Positions 6,221 through 13,066 of a DNA stretch of 13,968 bases are shown here, one piece after another. The notes under the pieces are model-generated. The model did no database searches. It worked only from the letters and a program-made list of their open reading frames with translations, and was not told the origin of the DNA. Each line of letters starts with the position of its first letter. Position 1 is the first letter of the stretch. The stretch is from Elusimicrobiota bacterium (GTDB lineage: Bacteria; Elusimicrobiota; Elusimicrobia; UBA1565; UBA9628): NCBI GenBank assembly GCA_028871595.1, contig JAGWMT010000062.1, positions 1 to 13,968 of the forward strand, in the 5' to 3' direction. Both the position numbers and the translations under genes were made by a program.

Positions 6221-7249
6221 TCAGTGCAAGGTCTTGATGATCTCGGCGACCAGCTCGCGGGAAACGTCGCCCATCAAGGTGAAGTGCCGCGTGCCGCCGC
6301 CCCACTGAATCAGCTTGCCGGCGCGCGAGGCGCGCAGCGGGCCGGGCAGGTGGCTGGCGCCAGGGGAGATGATGCCGCCTTTCGGCATGCGCACGCGCCG
6401 GTCGGTGAGGAACAGGGAGATGACCGTCAGACCGTCGGTGTAGCGCGCGTGCCGGACCTTGCTTTTTCCCACGGGGAACGCGTCCGCGCTCTCGAAGACG
6501 AACCCTCCGGGCAGCTTGTCCGGAAGGTTCGCGCGCTCGCCGGTGGCCGCGTTGAGCTGCTCGAGCGTCAGGAAGTCGGGCGCCAGTCCCGGGGGCTCGA
6601 TGGCTCCGGCGGTGGCTCGCTCCACCTCGAACAGCGCCGGGTCCAGCTTCACCCTTGGTTCGAAGGAATTGAACTCCGCCTTGCTCGCGAACGGGCGCCT
6701 GGGCAGGTAGCGCTTGCTGCGCAGGACGATCTTCGTGTCCTGGTCCAGCCAGAGGGTCTGCCAGGATTTCCCTTCCATGCGGGGCTTCATCGTCAGCCGC
6801 CAGGTGGGCCGGCCGGCCACCTTCCCGCCGGTGCTGCTGAGAAGCTCGTAGTTCGCGATCAGGGTGTCGCGTTCGACGTCGGGAGGGAGTATCTTCTCGT
6901 AGCTGCGCACCGCGTCGCCGAACACGGTCTTGCCGGCGCGGATCAATCGCACGCTCTCGACGTCGCCGTCGCTGACGGACAGGCGCGTGACCCTGCCGTC
7001 GGGAGAGAGGAACTCGCGCCGGATGTTGTCCGGGGGCAGGACGTAGACCCGCATCTCCTCGGCGCGCGTCTGCTTGCCGAACCACTGGGTGACCGTCACG
7101 CGGCCTCGATAGGAAACGGCCGGAGACGCCAAAGCGGCGTCCAAGAGAGCCGCGGGCTCCGGGGCCTGGGCGGCGCGCGCCGCCGGGACCGCGGCCAGCG
7201 CCGCGGCGGCGAACAGGCTACTGAAGCTCGGGATCCGCGGCGTCCGCAT
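6221..7249 (-). CDS. RseB/MucB-like periplasmic sigma-factor regulator
   Basis: 342-residue protein with an apparent Sec signal (MRTPRIPSF, hydrophobic AAAALAAV, AARAAQA; cleavage near residue 27). The N-terminal domain (about 35-215) resembles the lipoprotein-like RseB fold: VSYRGRVTVTQ, VYVLPPDNIRREFLSPDG, TLWLDQDTKIVLRSKRY. The C-terminal domain (about 245-341) carries YTDGLTVISLFL and FTLMGDVSRELV, which match the RseB_C pattern (YsDGLasvSvF ... vvGevp). RseB proteins bind the periplasmic part of RseA and protect it until lipid or misfolded envelope protein is sensed. The ATG overlaps the anti-sigma gene by 32 nt and has no clear ribosome site, consistent with coupled translation. The locus context (sigma, anti-sigma, RseB) supports the call. 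Confidence 0.85.
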   Translation of the reverse strand: MRTPRIPSFSSLFAAAALAAVPAARAAQAPEPAALLDAALASPAVSYRGRVTVTQWFGKQTRAEEMRVYVLPPDNIRREFLSPDGRVTRLSVSDGDVESVRLIRAGKTVFGDAVRSYEKILPPDVERDTLIANYELLSSTGGKVAGRPTWRLTMKPRMEGKSWQTLWLDQDTKIVLRSKRYLPRRPFASKAEFNSFEPRVKLDPALFEVERATAGAIEPPGLAPDFLTLEQLNAATGERANLPDKLPGGFVFESADAFPVGKSKVRHARYTDGLTVISLFLTDRRVRMPKGGIISPGASHLPGPLRASRAGKLIQWGGGTRHFTLMGDVSRELVAEIIKTLH

Positions 7250-7691
7250 AGATGGCGGTCATTTGGTCGGAGTAGTTGGCGGCGACGAGGTTTTCGTCGG
7301 GCACCAGCGATTCGGCGCTGTAGCGCTCGTGGGCGGCCAGGAGAGGCTCGAAGGGAAGCTCGTCGGCGGCGCGCACCTTGTGGGCCCACAGGGAGAAGGC
7401 CAGGGCCGATGCGGCGACGGCTCCCGCCGGGATCCACAACGCGGGCTTGGTCAGGGCCTTCCACCACGGCGCGCCGCCCACGAAACGGCGTTCCAGCGAA
7501 AGCGCCAGGTCGGCGGGCAGCGTGCGGCGGGGAGCCGACAGGAGGACGCGCTTGAGGTGGCGCAGGGAGTCCAGCTCGCGGCGGCAGGCGCCGCAGGAGG
7601 CCGCGTGCTCGTCCGCGCGGAGGCGGTCCTCGCCGCCCAGCGCGCCGTCCAGGAACGCCGAAATCTCCTCTCCGTCCAAGTGGTCGTTCAT
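7218..7691 (-). CDS. zinc-finger anti-sigma factor, single-pass membrane
   Basis: 157 residues. The cytoplasmic N-terminus holds a ZAS-type motif, H29-x3-C33-x2-C36 (DEHAASCGAC), of the anti-sigma domain that clamps ECF sigma factors. One membrane segment lies at about 85-103 (LWIPAGAVAASALAFSLWA). The remaining 50 or so residues would be periplasmic, where the RseB-like partner could bind. The ATG overlaps the sigma stop as ATGA, with GGAGG 9 nt upstream inside the sigma gene. Gene order and topology fit an RseA-type regulator, although the sequence looks more like the generic zinc-containing anti-sigma class than proteobacterial RseA. I see no recognisable protease site. Confidence 0.88.
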   Translation of the reverse strand: MNDHLDGEEISAFLDGALGGEDRLRADEHAASCGACRRELDSLRHLKRVLLSAPRRTLPADLALSLERRFVGGAPWWKALTKPALWIPAGAVAASALAFSLWAHKVRAADELPFEPLLAAHERYSAESLVPDENLVAANYSDQMTAIYADAADPELQ

Positions 7692-8245
7692 GACACCATG
7701 CCTCCGCTTCTTTCGAGCTCCTCGTACGCCTTCCGCAGAAGAACCCGTCCCTGATGAATCCGCGACCGGACCGTCCCGACCGGCACCGCCATCACTTCGG
7801 CGATTTGCTCGTACGACTGCCCTTCGATGTCGCACAGCGCGATCGCCGAGCGGTACGTCGTCGGCAGGCGCGCGAGCGCCCGCTGCAGCAAATCCAGGCT
7901 TTCCCTCAAAACCAGGCCGTCCGCCGCGGACGGCTCGTCGCCGGGCAGAAGGTCGGCCCAGCTCGAGTCCTCCACCGGCGCCGGCGCGTCGAGCGAAACG
8001 GTGCGGCTGTGCGAATGACGGCGCATCGCGTCGAGAAACACGTTGTGCAGGATGCGCAGCAGCCATGAGTCGAAAGGCCGGGTCGAATCGTAAGACTCGG
8101 CGTGCTCGAAGGCCCGCGTGAACGCTTCCTGCACCAGATCCCTCGCGTCCGGCTCGTTGCCGGACAGACGATACGCGAAGTTGTACGCCTTGTCGCCCGC
8201 TTTCGCGATCAGATCGGCGAACGTTTTGGCGTCCATCTTCTTCAT
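7688..8245 (-). CDS. ECF (sigma-24 type) RNA polymerase sigma factor
   Basis: 185 residues with the two ECF domains. Region 2 spans about 15-80, with NFAYRLSGNEPDARDLVQEAF and RPFDSWLLRILHNVFLDAMRR, for core and -10 binding. Region 4 spans about 122-172, with LPTTYRSAIALCDIEGQSYEQIAEVM and VPVGTVRSRIHQGR, the helix-turn-helix that reads the -35. An acidic linker of about 35 residues separates them. No region 1.1 or 3 is present, as expected for ECFs. The ATG at 8245 is used here; a second ATG at 8236 is possible, and neither has a proper ribosome site. The stop overlaps the anti-sigma start by 4 nt. It follows ddl by 35 nt that contain a possible autopromoter. Confidence 0.95.
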   Translation of the reverse strand: MKKMDAKTFADLIAKAGDKAYNFAYRLSGNEPDARDLVQEAFTRAFEHAESYDSTRPFDSWLLRILHNVFLDAMRRHSHSRTVSLDAPAPVEDSSWADLLPGDEPSAADGLVLRESLDLLQRALARLPTTYRSAIALCDIEGQSYEQIAEVMAVPVGTVRSRIHQGRVLLRKAYEELERSGGMVS

Positions 8246-8251
8246 AAATAG

Positions 8252-8276
8252 TACGTTCGGCGGGCCGGTTGGTTCG
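8252..8276 (-). promoter_or_regulatory. possible ECF-type autopromoter upstream of the sigma factor
   Basis: In the 35 nt between ddl and the sigma gene, the minus strand reads CGAACC (8271-8276), a 15-bp spacer and CGTA (8252-8255). This resembles the AAC-type -35 and CGT-type -10 of ECF promoters. Transcription would begin almost at the ATG. The motifs are short and partly expected in GC-rich DNA, so this is a hypothesis. Confidence 0.3.
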
Positions 8277-8280
8277 GGCC

Positions 8281-9384
8281 TCAGCCGGCTTTCGGATCGG
8301 CCGAGAGGCGGCGCCGGGCGCGGTCCCGGCGGTGGGCCAGGGCGACCAAGGTCTCGACGAGACGCCGGGTCGGGATCCCGGACTCGCGCCAGAGACGGGG
8401 GTACATGCTGATGGGGGTGAACCCGGGCAAGGTATTGGGTTCGTTGAAGAACACGGCGCCGGTGCGTTTGTGCACGAAGAAGTCCACGCGCGCCAAGCCG
8501 TAGAGATCGAGCGCGCGGAAGGCGGCCAGGGCCAGTTCCCGGACGCGCGCGGCGGTCTTGGCCGGCAGCGGGGCGGGGACCAGGACGCGCGCGCCGTTCG
8601 GGTCCAGATACTTGGCCTTGTAGTCGTAGAACTCGGCGTTCGGCGCGATCTCGGCGACGATGGAGGCCTTGAGCGCGAAACGGTCTCCGGGCGCGGCCCA
8701 GGGATCGCCGAGCACGGCGGTCTCGATCTCGCGGGCGGGGATGCCCTTTTCGATCAGGGCCTTGTCGTCGTAGCGGAGGGCTTCGCGCAGCGCGGCGGCC
8801 ACGCCGGCGGGAGTTTTCACCTTCACGACCCCGACGGAGGAACCCATGCGGGCGGGCTTGACGAAAACGGGGAAGCCGAGGCGCCGCGCGGCGGCCGCGG
8901 CCTGGCGCGGGGTGCGCGCGACGGCCCACGGCACCTGGGGCAGTCCCGCGGACGCGGCCACGCGCTTGGTCGCCTCCTTATCCATTCCCGCGGCGGACCC
9001 CAGCACGCCGCAGCCGACATAGGGGACGCCGGCGAGCTCGAGGAGTCCCTGGATGGTCCCGTCCTCGCCCATGGGCCCGTGCAGGACGGGGAACACGCAG
9101 TCGGCGGGGCGCAGCGCGGCCAGAAGCTTCCACGGGTCGAGGCGGCGCGAACCCGCGCGGAGGCGGCGCAATGCGGGGGCGCCGGCGTGCAGGGCTTCCG
9201 CGGTCTCGGCCAGGAGCTTGGCCGGCGAGATTTCCGCCCAGGAGCCGTCCACGCCGATGTGGACCAGGCGCGCGCGGAAGCGGCGCGGGTCCAGGTTCGC
9301 CACCACGCATTGGGCGGACACCGTCGAGACGAAGCGCTCGGCGGATTTCCCGCCGCACAGGACGACGACGGTGGGCCGCTTCAC
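8281..9384 (-). CDS. ddl: D-alanine--D-alanine ligase
   Basis: ATP-grasp ligase that joins two D-Ala for peptidoglycan precursors in the cytoplasm; 367 residues, matching DdlA/DdlB-type lengths. Motifs visible are GGKSAERFVS (E16), LHGPMGEDGTIQGLLELAGVPYVG, MDKEATK (K140), FVKPARMGSSVGV (K176, S182/S183), the substrate-lid FYDYKAKY (Y253) typical of D-Ala-D-Ala rather than D-Ala-D-Lac enzymes, and the Mg ligands D301, E315 and N317 (NEPNTLPGFTPISMYP). I chose the GTG at 9384 because it overlaps the response-regulator stop as GTGA. The open frame extends further upstream but only as a shadow of that gene. The last 20 residues are Arg-rich and probably disordered. Confidence 0.96.
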   Translation of the reverse strand: MKRPTVVVLCGGKSAERFVSTVSAQCVVANLDPRRFRARLVHIGVDGSWAEISPAKLLAETAEALHAGAPALRRLRAGSRRLDPWKLLAALRPADCVFPVLHGPMGEDGTIQGLLELAGVPYVGCGVLGSAAGMDKEATKRVAASAGLPQVPWAVARTPRQAAAAARRLGFPVFVKPARMGSSVGVVKVKTPAGVAAALREALRYDDKALIEKGIPAREIETAVLGDPWAAPGDRFALKASIVAEIAPNAEFYDYKAKYLDPNGARVLVPAPLPAKTAARVRELALAAFRALDLYGLARVDFFVHKRTGAVFFNEPNTLPGFTPISMYPRLWRESGIPTRRLVETLVALAHRRDRARRRLSADPKAG

Positions 9385-9761
9385 GCCGCTCTCGGCGGGG
9401 AGGCCAGCGCCTTGGCGACCTTGCCGAGAAGCTGGGCGAAATTGAGCGGCTTGAGCACGTAGTCGTCGGCGCCGGCGGCGAAGGCCTCGTCGATCTCCTT
9501 CGTGACGCTGGCTCCGGTGCACATGAGAATCTTGATCCCCGCGGTCTTCGGGTTCTGGCGGATCAACTGCACCACCTCGATGCCGGTCATTCCGGGCATG
9601 TTGCGGTCCACGATGGCCAGGTCGATGGTCTTCTTGCGCAGGATCTCGAAGGCCTGGGCGCCGTGCGCCGCGAGATGGAACTCGTGGGCCTCGGCCGACA
9701 GGACCTCCTTGATGAGATCGCGGATGGCCTCTTCGTCGTCCACGATCAGTATTCGTGCCAT
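9381..9761 (-). CDS. single-domain (CheY-like) response regulator
   Basis: 126 residues, only a receiver domain. The acidic pocket is D8/D9, the phospho-acceptor is D52 (VDRNMPGMTG), the switch Thr is T82 (CTGAS) and the conserved Lys is K104 (VLKPLN). There is no output domain, so it probably acts by protein contact or as a phosphotransfer intermediate. It lies 7 nt after the chromate-transporter gene and two genes after a hybrid kinase, which makes it a candidate phosphorylation partner of that kinase. There is no Shine-Dalgarno, but a perfect TATAAT ends 6 nt before the ATG. Confidence 0.95.
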   Translation of the reverse strand: MARILIVDDEEAIRDLIKEVLSAEAHEFHLAAHGAQAFEILRKKTIDLAIVDRNMPGMTGIEVVQLIRQNPKTAGIKILMCTGASVTKEIDEAFAAGADDYVLKPLNFAQLLGKVAKALASPPRAA

Positions 9762-9767
9762 GGGCGC

Positions 9768-9773
9768 ATTATA
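9768..9773 (-). promoter_or_regulatory. TATAAT -10 element immediately before the response regulator
   Basis: A perfect TATAAT on the minus strand sits across the ChrA stop codon, with only GCGCCC between it and the ATG. Transcription from it would start at or next to the A of the ATG. The -35 is poor (CTGGCG at 18-bp spacing). Confidence 0.45.
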
Positions 9774-10860
9774 GCGCGATCAAGCCCGCGGCGCCAGCCG
9801 CCAGGATGACGACGGGATCCGGGATCCCCGCGCAGTAGAGGAGCGCCGCCGCGAGCGCCGCGAGCGCCGCGCGCGCGGGCGAGACCACGGTCGCGCCGGC
9901 CATGGCGAACACGGCGGCGCCGATGGAGCCCATGGCCGCCGCCATCGCGCCTCGGGAGAAGCCGCGCACGCGCGCGTCATGGGACCAGCGGTCCAGAAGA
10001 GGGGCGAGCAGGAGGGTCAGCGCCAGCACCGGCAAGAAGAGCCCGGCGGTCGCCGCGACCGCGCCGGCGAGGCCCGCGTGGAGATAGCCGACGAAGGCCG
10101 CGGCCATCACGATGGGGCCGGGGGTGACGACGCCCGCCGAGACGGCGTCGACGAACTGCGGGTCGGTGACCCAGCCGTGGCCGACGGCATGCGCGCGCAT
10201 GACGGGCAGAATCGCCAAGCCGGTGCCGAAGGTGAGCAGGCCCGCCTTGGCTCCCATCAGGGCCAGCGCCAGGCAGGCGGCCGGGGCCGCGCCGACGGCG
10301 CCGCGGCGGGACGGCCGAGAGTCCGCGAACGAGCACAACGCGGCCGCGGCGAGTATTCCCGGCGTGGCCAGCTCCGGCGCGGCGGCCGTCAGCAGCGCGG
10401 ACGCGGCGGCGATCGTCCATGAGGACGGGTGCCGTCCCAGCATGGTCTTCGTCAGCTTGAGCGCCGAGCGGATCACGACGGCGATCACCGCGCAGCCCGC
10501 TCCGGCGACGAACGCGCGCGGTCCGGGTCGTCCGCCCCAGCGCCCGTAGGCCGCCGCCATGCCGACGACGAGGAGAAAAGACGGCATCAGGAAGCCGAAC
10601 AATGCGGCGGCCGCGCCCGCCGCCCCGCCCCGCAGTCGTCCCAGATATGCGGCCAGCTGACTGCCGACGGGTCCCGGGCAGATCGTCGCGAGAGCGATCC
10701 CGCGGGAGAAATCCTCGGGAGAGGCCCAGCCTCGTTCTCGGACCCAGTCGCGTTCCATGGCGGCTAATTGGGGCGCGGCGCCTCCGAAGGCGGTCGCGCC
10801 GAGGCGCAGGAAGTAGAGGAAAATGCGGCGGCGGGAGGGCCCGCGGTCAGCCCGCGTCAC
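9769..10860 (-). CDS. ChrA-type chromate transporter (CHR superfamily)
   Basis: Hydrophobic 363-residue inner-membrane protein with two homologous CHR halves. The N-terminal half has FLRLGATAFGGAAPQLAAMERDWV (about residues 17-40) and ICPGPVGSQLAAYLG (about 60-74). The C-terminal half has KAGLLTFGTGLAILPVMRAHAV and GVVTPGPIVMAAAFVGY. The paired FGG/FGTG and PGP motifs are typical of the long-chain ChrA class. Characterised members export chromate. A sulfate-like or other anion role is also possible, and no chromate-resistance partner gene (chrB etc.) is visible. The GTG start lies 6 nt after the hybrid-kinase stop, so it is in the same operon. Confidence 0.9.
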   Translation of the reverse strand: MTRADRGPSRRRIFLYFLRLGATAFGGAAPQLAAMERDWVRERGWASPEDFSRGIALATICPGPVGSQLAAYLGRLRGGAAGAAAALFGFLMPSFLLVVGMAAAYGRWGGRPGPRAFVAGAGCAVIAVVIRSALKLTKTMLGRHPSSWTIAAASALLTAAAPELATPGILAAAALCSFADSRPSRRGAVGAAPAACLALALMGAKAGLLTFGTGLAILPVMRAHAVGHGWVTDPQFVDAVSAGVVTPGPIVMAAAFVGYLHAGLAGAVAATAGLFLPVLALTLLLAPLLDRWSHDARVRGFSRGAMAAAMGSIGAAVFAMAGATVVSPARAALAALAAALLYCAGIPDPVVILAAGAAGLIAL

Positions 10861-10866
10861 GCGTCG

Positions 10867-12405
10867 TCAGTCCGGGCTGTCCTGCAGGAGCTGCAGGACT
10901 TTCTTCACGAAGACGTTCTTCTCGAACGGCTTCAGCATGACTTCCTGGGCGCCGGCCTCGCGCGCGCGCTGGACGGCGTCGGAGTAGCCGGTCAGGACCA
11001 TCACCGGCACGCGCTCGGCGTCGGGCAGGCGGCGCAGGCGGGCCAGCACCTCGAAGCCGTCCATGCCGGGCATCATCACGTCCAGGATGACCAGGTTCGG
11101 CGTCTCGTCCTTGATCTTCTCGAGCGCCTCGAAGCCGGAGCGCGCGGTCGCGATGGAGACGTTGCGGCTGACGCTGGCCAGGAACAGCATGAGGACCTCG
11201 ACCAGGTCGGGGTTGTCCTCGACGATGAGGACCCGCTTCTTGCGCAGGGTCTCCCCGCCGTCCACGACGGTGGGAGCGGCGTCGGGCGCGCACGTCGGCA
11301 ATTCCAGGTGAGAGGTGGCGCCCGTCCCGGCGCCCTTGCTTTCCAGCCAGATCCGGCCGCCGTGCTGCTCGACGATCTCTTTCGACAGCGGCAGACCCAG
11401 CCCCAGCCCGGGGTACTCGCGGGTGGGACCCTGGTTGGCCGCGAAGAAGCGTTCGAAAATATGCGGCATCACCTCGGGAGGGACGCCCGGCCCTTGGTCG
11501 GACACGGTCAGCTTGGCCCGGCCGCCGGTGGAGGTGAGTTCCACGCGCAGGGCCCCGCCCACGGGGCTGAATTTCGTGGCGTTGTTGAGCAGATTGTCCA
11601 CGACGTCGCCCAGCTTCTCCTCGTCGGCCAGGGACCAGAAGGCGCCCGCGCCCAGCTCCGCGGTCACCACGATCTTCTTGCGGCGGATTTCCTTGCCGGC
11701 GCGCCCCAGCTGGAACTCGACGAGGTTCTTCAGATTGACCGGTTTGAGGAGGGTCGGTTTGCGGCCCTCATGGACCTCGCGGATGCGCAGGATGTTGTTG
11801 AGGGTGACCAGGAGCGCTTCGGAGCGCTCGACGATGGAGGTCAGTGCCTTCTGCTGGTGATCGTTCAGCGGTCCGAGGTTGCCGTCGCGCATGGTGTTCG
11901 CGTAGCCGATGACCACGGTGAGGGGAGTGCGCAGTTCATGCGAGACGTTGGCGATGAACTCGTTCTTCATCTGGTTGACCTGGCGGAGTTCCATGTTCTG
12001 GTTGACCAGGTTGCGGATTTCGATGACCCGGCGCAGAAGCTGCCCCAGGTCGGCCGCGCGAAGATCCTTGTGGGTCAGGTAGTCCATCGCGCCTTTCTTC
12101 ATCGCCGCGACGGCGACCTGCTCGCTGCCCGCGGCCGTGGTCATGACCACGGCGGCCTTCGGATGATGCTGGCGGATCTTGTCGAGGATGTCCAGGCCGT
12201 CGGTGGGGGGGAGGCGGTAGTCCAGGAAGATCAGGTCGAAGGTCCGCTCCGTCAGCTTCCGGAGACCTTCATCCCCGTCCGCGGCGACGTCCACCAAAAG
12301 GCGCCCATGGTTGAGCTTTTCCAGCTGGGACTTGAGCAAAGTCCGGTTGTCGGGCTCGTCGTCCACGACGAGGATTGAAAATTGCGGTTCTTCCTGGGTG
12401 GCCAT
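10867..12405 (-). CDS. soluble hybrid histidine kinase (REC-HisKA-HATPase-REC)
   Basis: 512 residues from the ATG at 12405, with no membrane segment. Receiver 1 spans about 9-128: D15/D16, phospho-Asp D62 (FLDYRLP), T89 and K113. The dimerisation/phosphoacceptor domain spans about 140-210, with SHELRTP (H156). The ATPase spans about 255-370, with N-box NLLNNATKFS, G1 DQGPGVP and G2 GLGLGLPLSKEIVEQHGG. Receiver 2 spans about 391-508: D397, D442 (LDVMMPGMDG), T472 and K492. All catalytic residues are present. Having no sensory domain but an N-terminal receiver, it probably takes its input from another kinase. The in-frame ATG at 12429 would overlap the -10 at 12414-12419, so the downstream ATG is preferred. 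Confidence 0.96.
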   Translation of the reverse strand: MATQEEPQFSILVVDDEPDNRTLLKSQLEKLNHGRLLVDVAADGDEGLRKLTERTFDLIFLDYRLPPTDGLDILDKIRQHHPKAAVVMTTAAGSEQVAVAAMKKGAMDYLTHKDLRAADLGQLLRRVIEIRNLVNQNMELRQVNQMKNEFIANVSHELRTPLTVVIGYANTMRDGNLGPLNDHQQKALTSIVERSEALLVTLNNILRIREVHEGRKPTLLKPVNLKNLVEFQLGRAGKEIRRKKIVVTAELGAGAFWSLADEEKLGDVVDNLLNNATKFSPVGGALRVELTSTGGRAKLTVSDQGPGVPPEVMPHIFERFFAANQGPTREYPGLGLGLPLSKEIVEQHGGRIWLESKGAGTGATSHLELPTCAPDAAPTVVDGGETLRKKRVLIVEDNPDLVEVLMLFLASVSRNVSIATARSGFEALEKIKDETPNLVILDVMMPGMDGFEVLARLRRLPDAERVPVMVLTGYSDAVQRAREAGAQEVMLKPFEKNVFVKKVLQLLQDSPD

Positions 12406-12413
12406 CGCGGGCC

Positions 12414-12442
12414 ATTGTAGCAGACGCACCCCGTCCCGTCCA
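12414..12442 (-). promoter_or_regulatory. sigma70-type promoter of the hybrid-kinase operon
   Basis: On the minus strand, TGGACG (12437-12442, 4 of 6 to TTGACA), a 17-bp spacer and TACAAT (12414-12419, 5 of 6). Only 8 nt separate the -10 from the ATG at 12405, so the mRNA would have a leader of 0-3 nt. There is no ribosome site. Confidence 0.55.
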
Positions 12443-12454
12443 GTGCGCCCGATC

Positions 12455-12478
12455 GCCCCTTTCCTTGATAAGAGGGGC
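12455..12478. repeat. inverted repeat overlapping the hpt -35
   Basis: GCCCCT (12455-12460) and AGGGGC (12473-12478) form a 6-bp inverted repeat around 12 nt that contain TTGATA, the hpt -35. It may be a regulator site in the divergent intergenic region, or chance. Confidence 0.3.
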
Positions 12479-12493
12479 CGGAAAAGCTATCCT
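12465..12493 (+). promoter_or_regulatory. sigma70-type promoter of hpt-ftsH
   Basis: TTGATA (12465-12470), a 17-bp spacer and TATCCT (12488-12493), with a start expected near 12500. The hpt Shine-Dalgarno GAGG (12510-12513) could pair with CCTC (12501-12504) in a small leader hairpin. Confidence 0.6.
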
Positions 12494-12516
12494 GACAACC
12501 CCTCAAAACGAGGCTT

Positions 12517-13065
12517 ATGCCCACCGAATCGACCCTCCATCCCGACGTCTCGAAAATACTCCTGGGAGAGGACGCGCTGCGCGCGCGCATCCGCGAACTG
12601 GGCGCGCAGATCACCCGCGATTACGCCGGCCGTCGTCTCATGGTGGTGGGCGTGCTGAAGGGAAGCCTGATTTTCATGGCCGACCTGCTTCGGGCGATCG
12701 GCAGCGAGGTGGACGTGCACGTGGACTTCCTGGCCGTGTCGTCCTATGCGGGGACGGCCTCGACCGGGACCATTCGCGTCCTGCTCGACCTGCGCGAGAA
12801 TCCCGAAGGGCGCGACGTCCTGGTCGTCGAGGATATCGTGGACACCGGGCTGACCCTTTCGTCGCTCACCGAGACCCTGCGGGCGCGCAAGCCGCGCTCC
12901 CTGGAGGTCTGCACCTTGCTGGACAAGCCGGACTGCCGGAAGACGCCTTTCCAGCCCAAATACACGGGCTTCAAGATACCCAACGAATTCGTCATCGGCT
13001 TCGGCCTCGATTACGACGAGCGGTACCGGCAGCTTCCTTACGTCGGAATACTGAGGACTCCCTAA
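12517..13065 (+). CDS. hpt: hypoxanthine phosphoribosyltransferase
   Basis: Purine-salvage enzyme that joins hypoxanthine (and usually guanine) to PRPP to give IMP/GMP in the cytoplasm; 182 residues, the normal size. It shows the cis-peptide loop VLKGS (46-50), the flexible loop SSYAG (75-79) and the PRPP-binding signature [14 protein letters not shown] (101-114) with E105/D106 and D109. The base-binding C-terminal block is [20 protein letters not shown] (158-177). The start is ATG with GAGG 3 nt upstream of the codon region (CGAGGCTTATG). It is followed after 1 nt by ftsH, an hpt-ftsH order that is common in many bacteria. Confidence 0.96.
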   Translation: MPTESTLHPDVSKILLGEDALRARIRELGAQITRDYAGRRLMVVGVLKGSLIFMADLLRAIGSEVDVHVDFLAVSSYAGTASTGTIRVLLDLRENPEGRDVLVVEDIVDTGLTLSSLTETLRARKPRSLEVCTLLDKPDCRKTPFQPKYTGFKIPNEFVIGFGLDYDERYRQLPYVGILRTP

Positions 13066-13066
13066 G

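Noticed and set aside
7688..8929. Single 413-codon frame running from within ddl into the sigma factor, as if a fusion
   Set aside because: Only the part from 8245 downwards resembles a protein. The upstream part is an out-of-frame reading of ddl, and ddl has its own stop at 8281.
8269..9462. Plus-strand open frame of 397 codons opposite ddl
   Set aside because: Repetitive Gly/Ala/Arg composition with no motif, and fully explained as the antisense frame of ddl.
10768..12378. Plus-strand open frame of 536 codons opposite the hybrid kinase
   Set aside because: The minus strand encodes a complete kinase with every catalytic box. The plus frame shows only its mirror composition.
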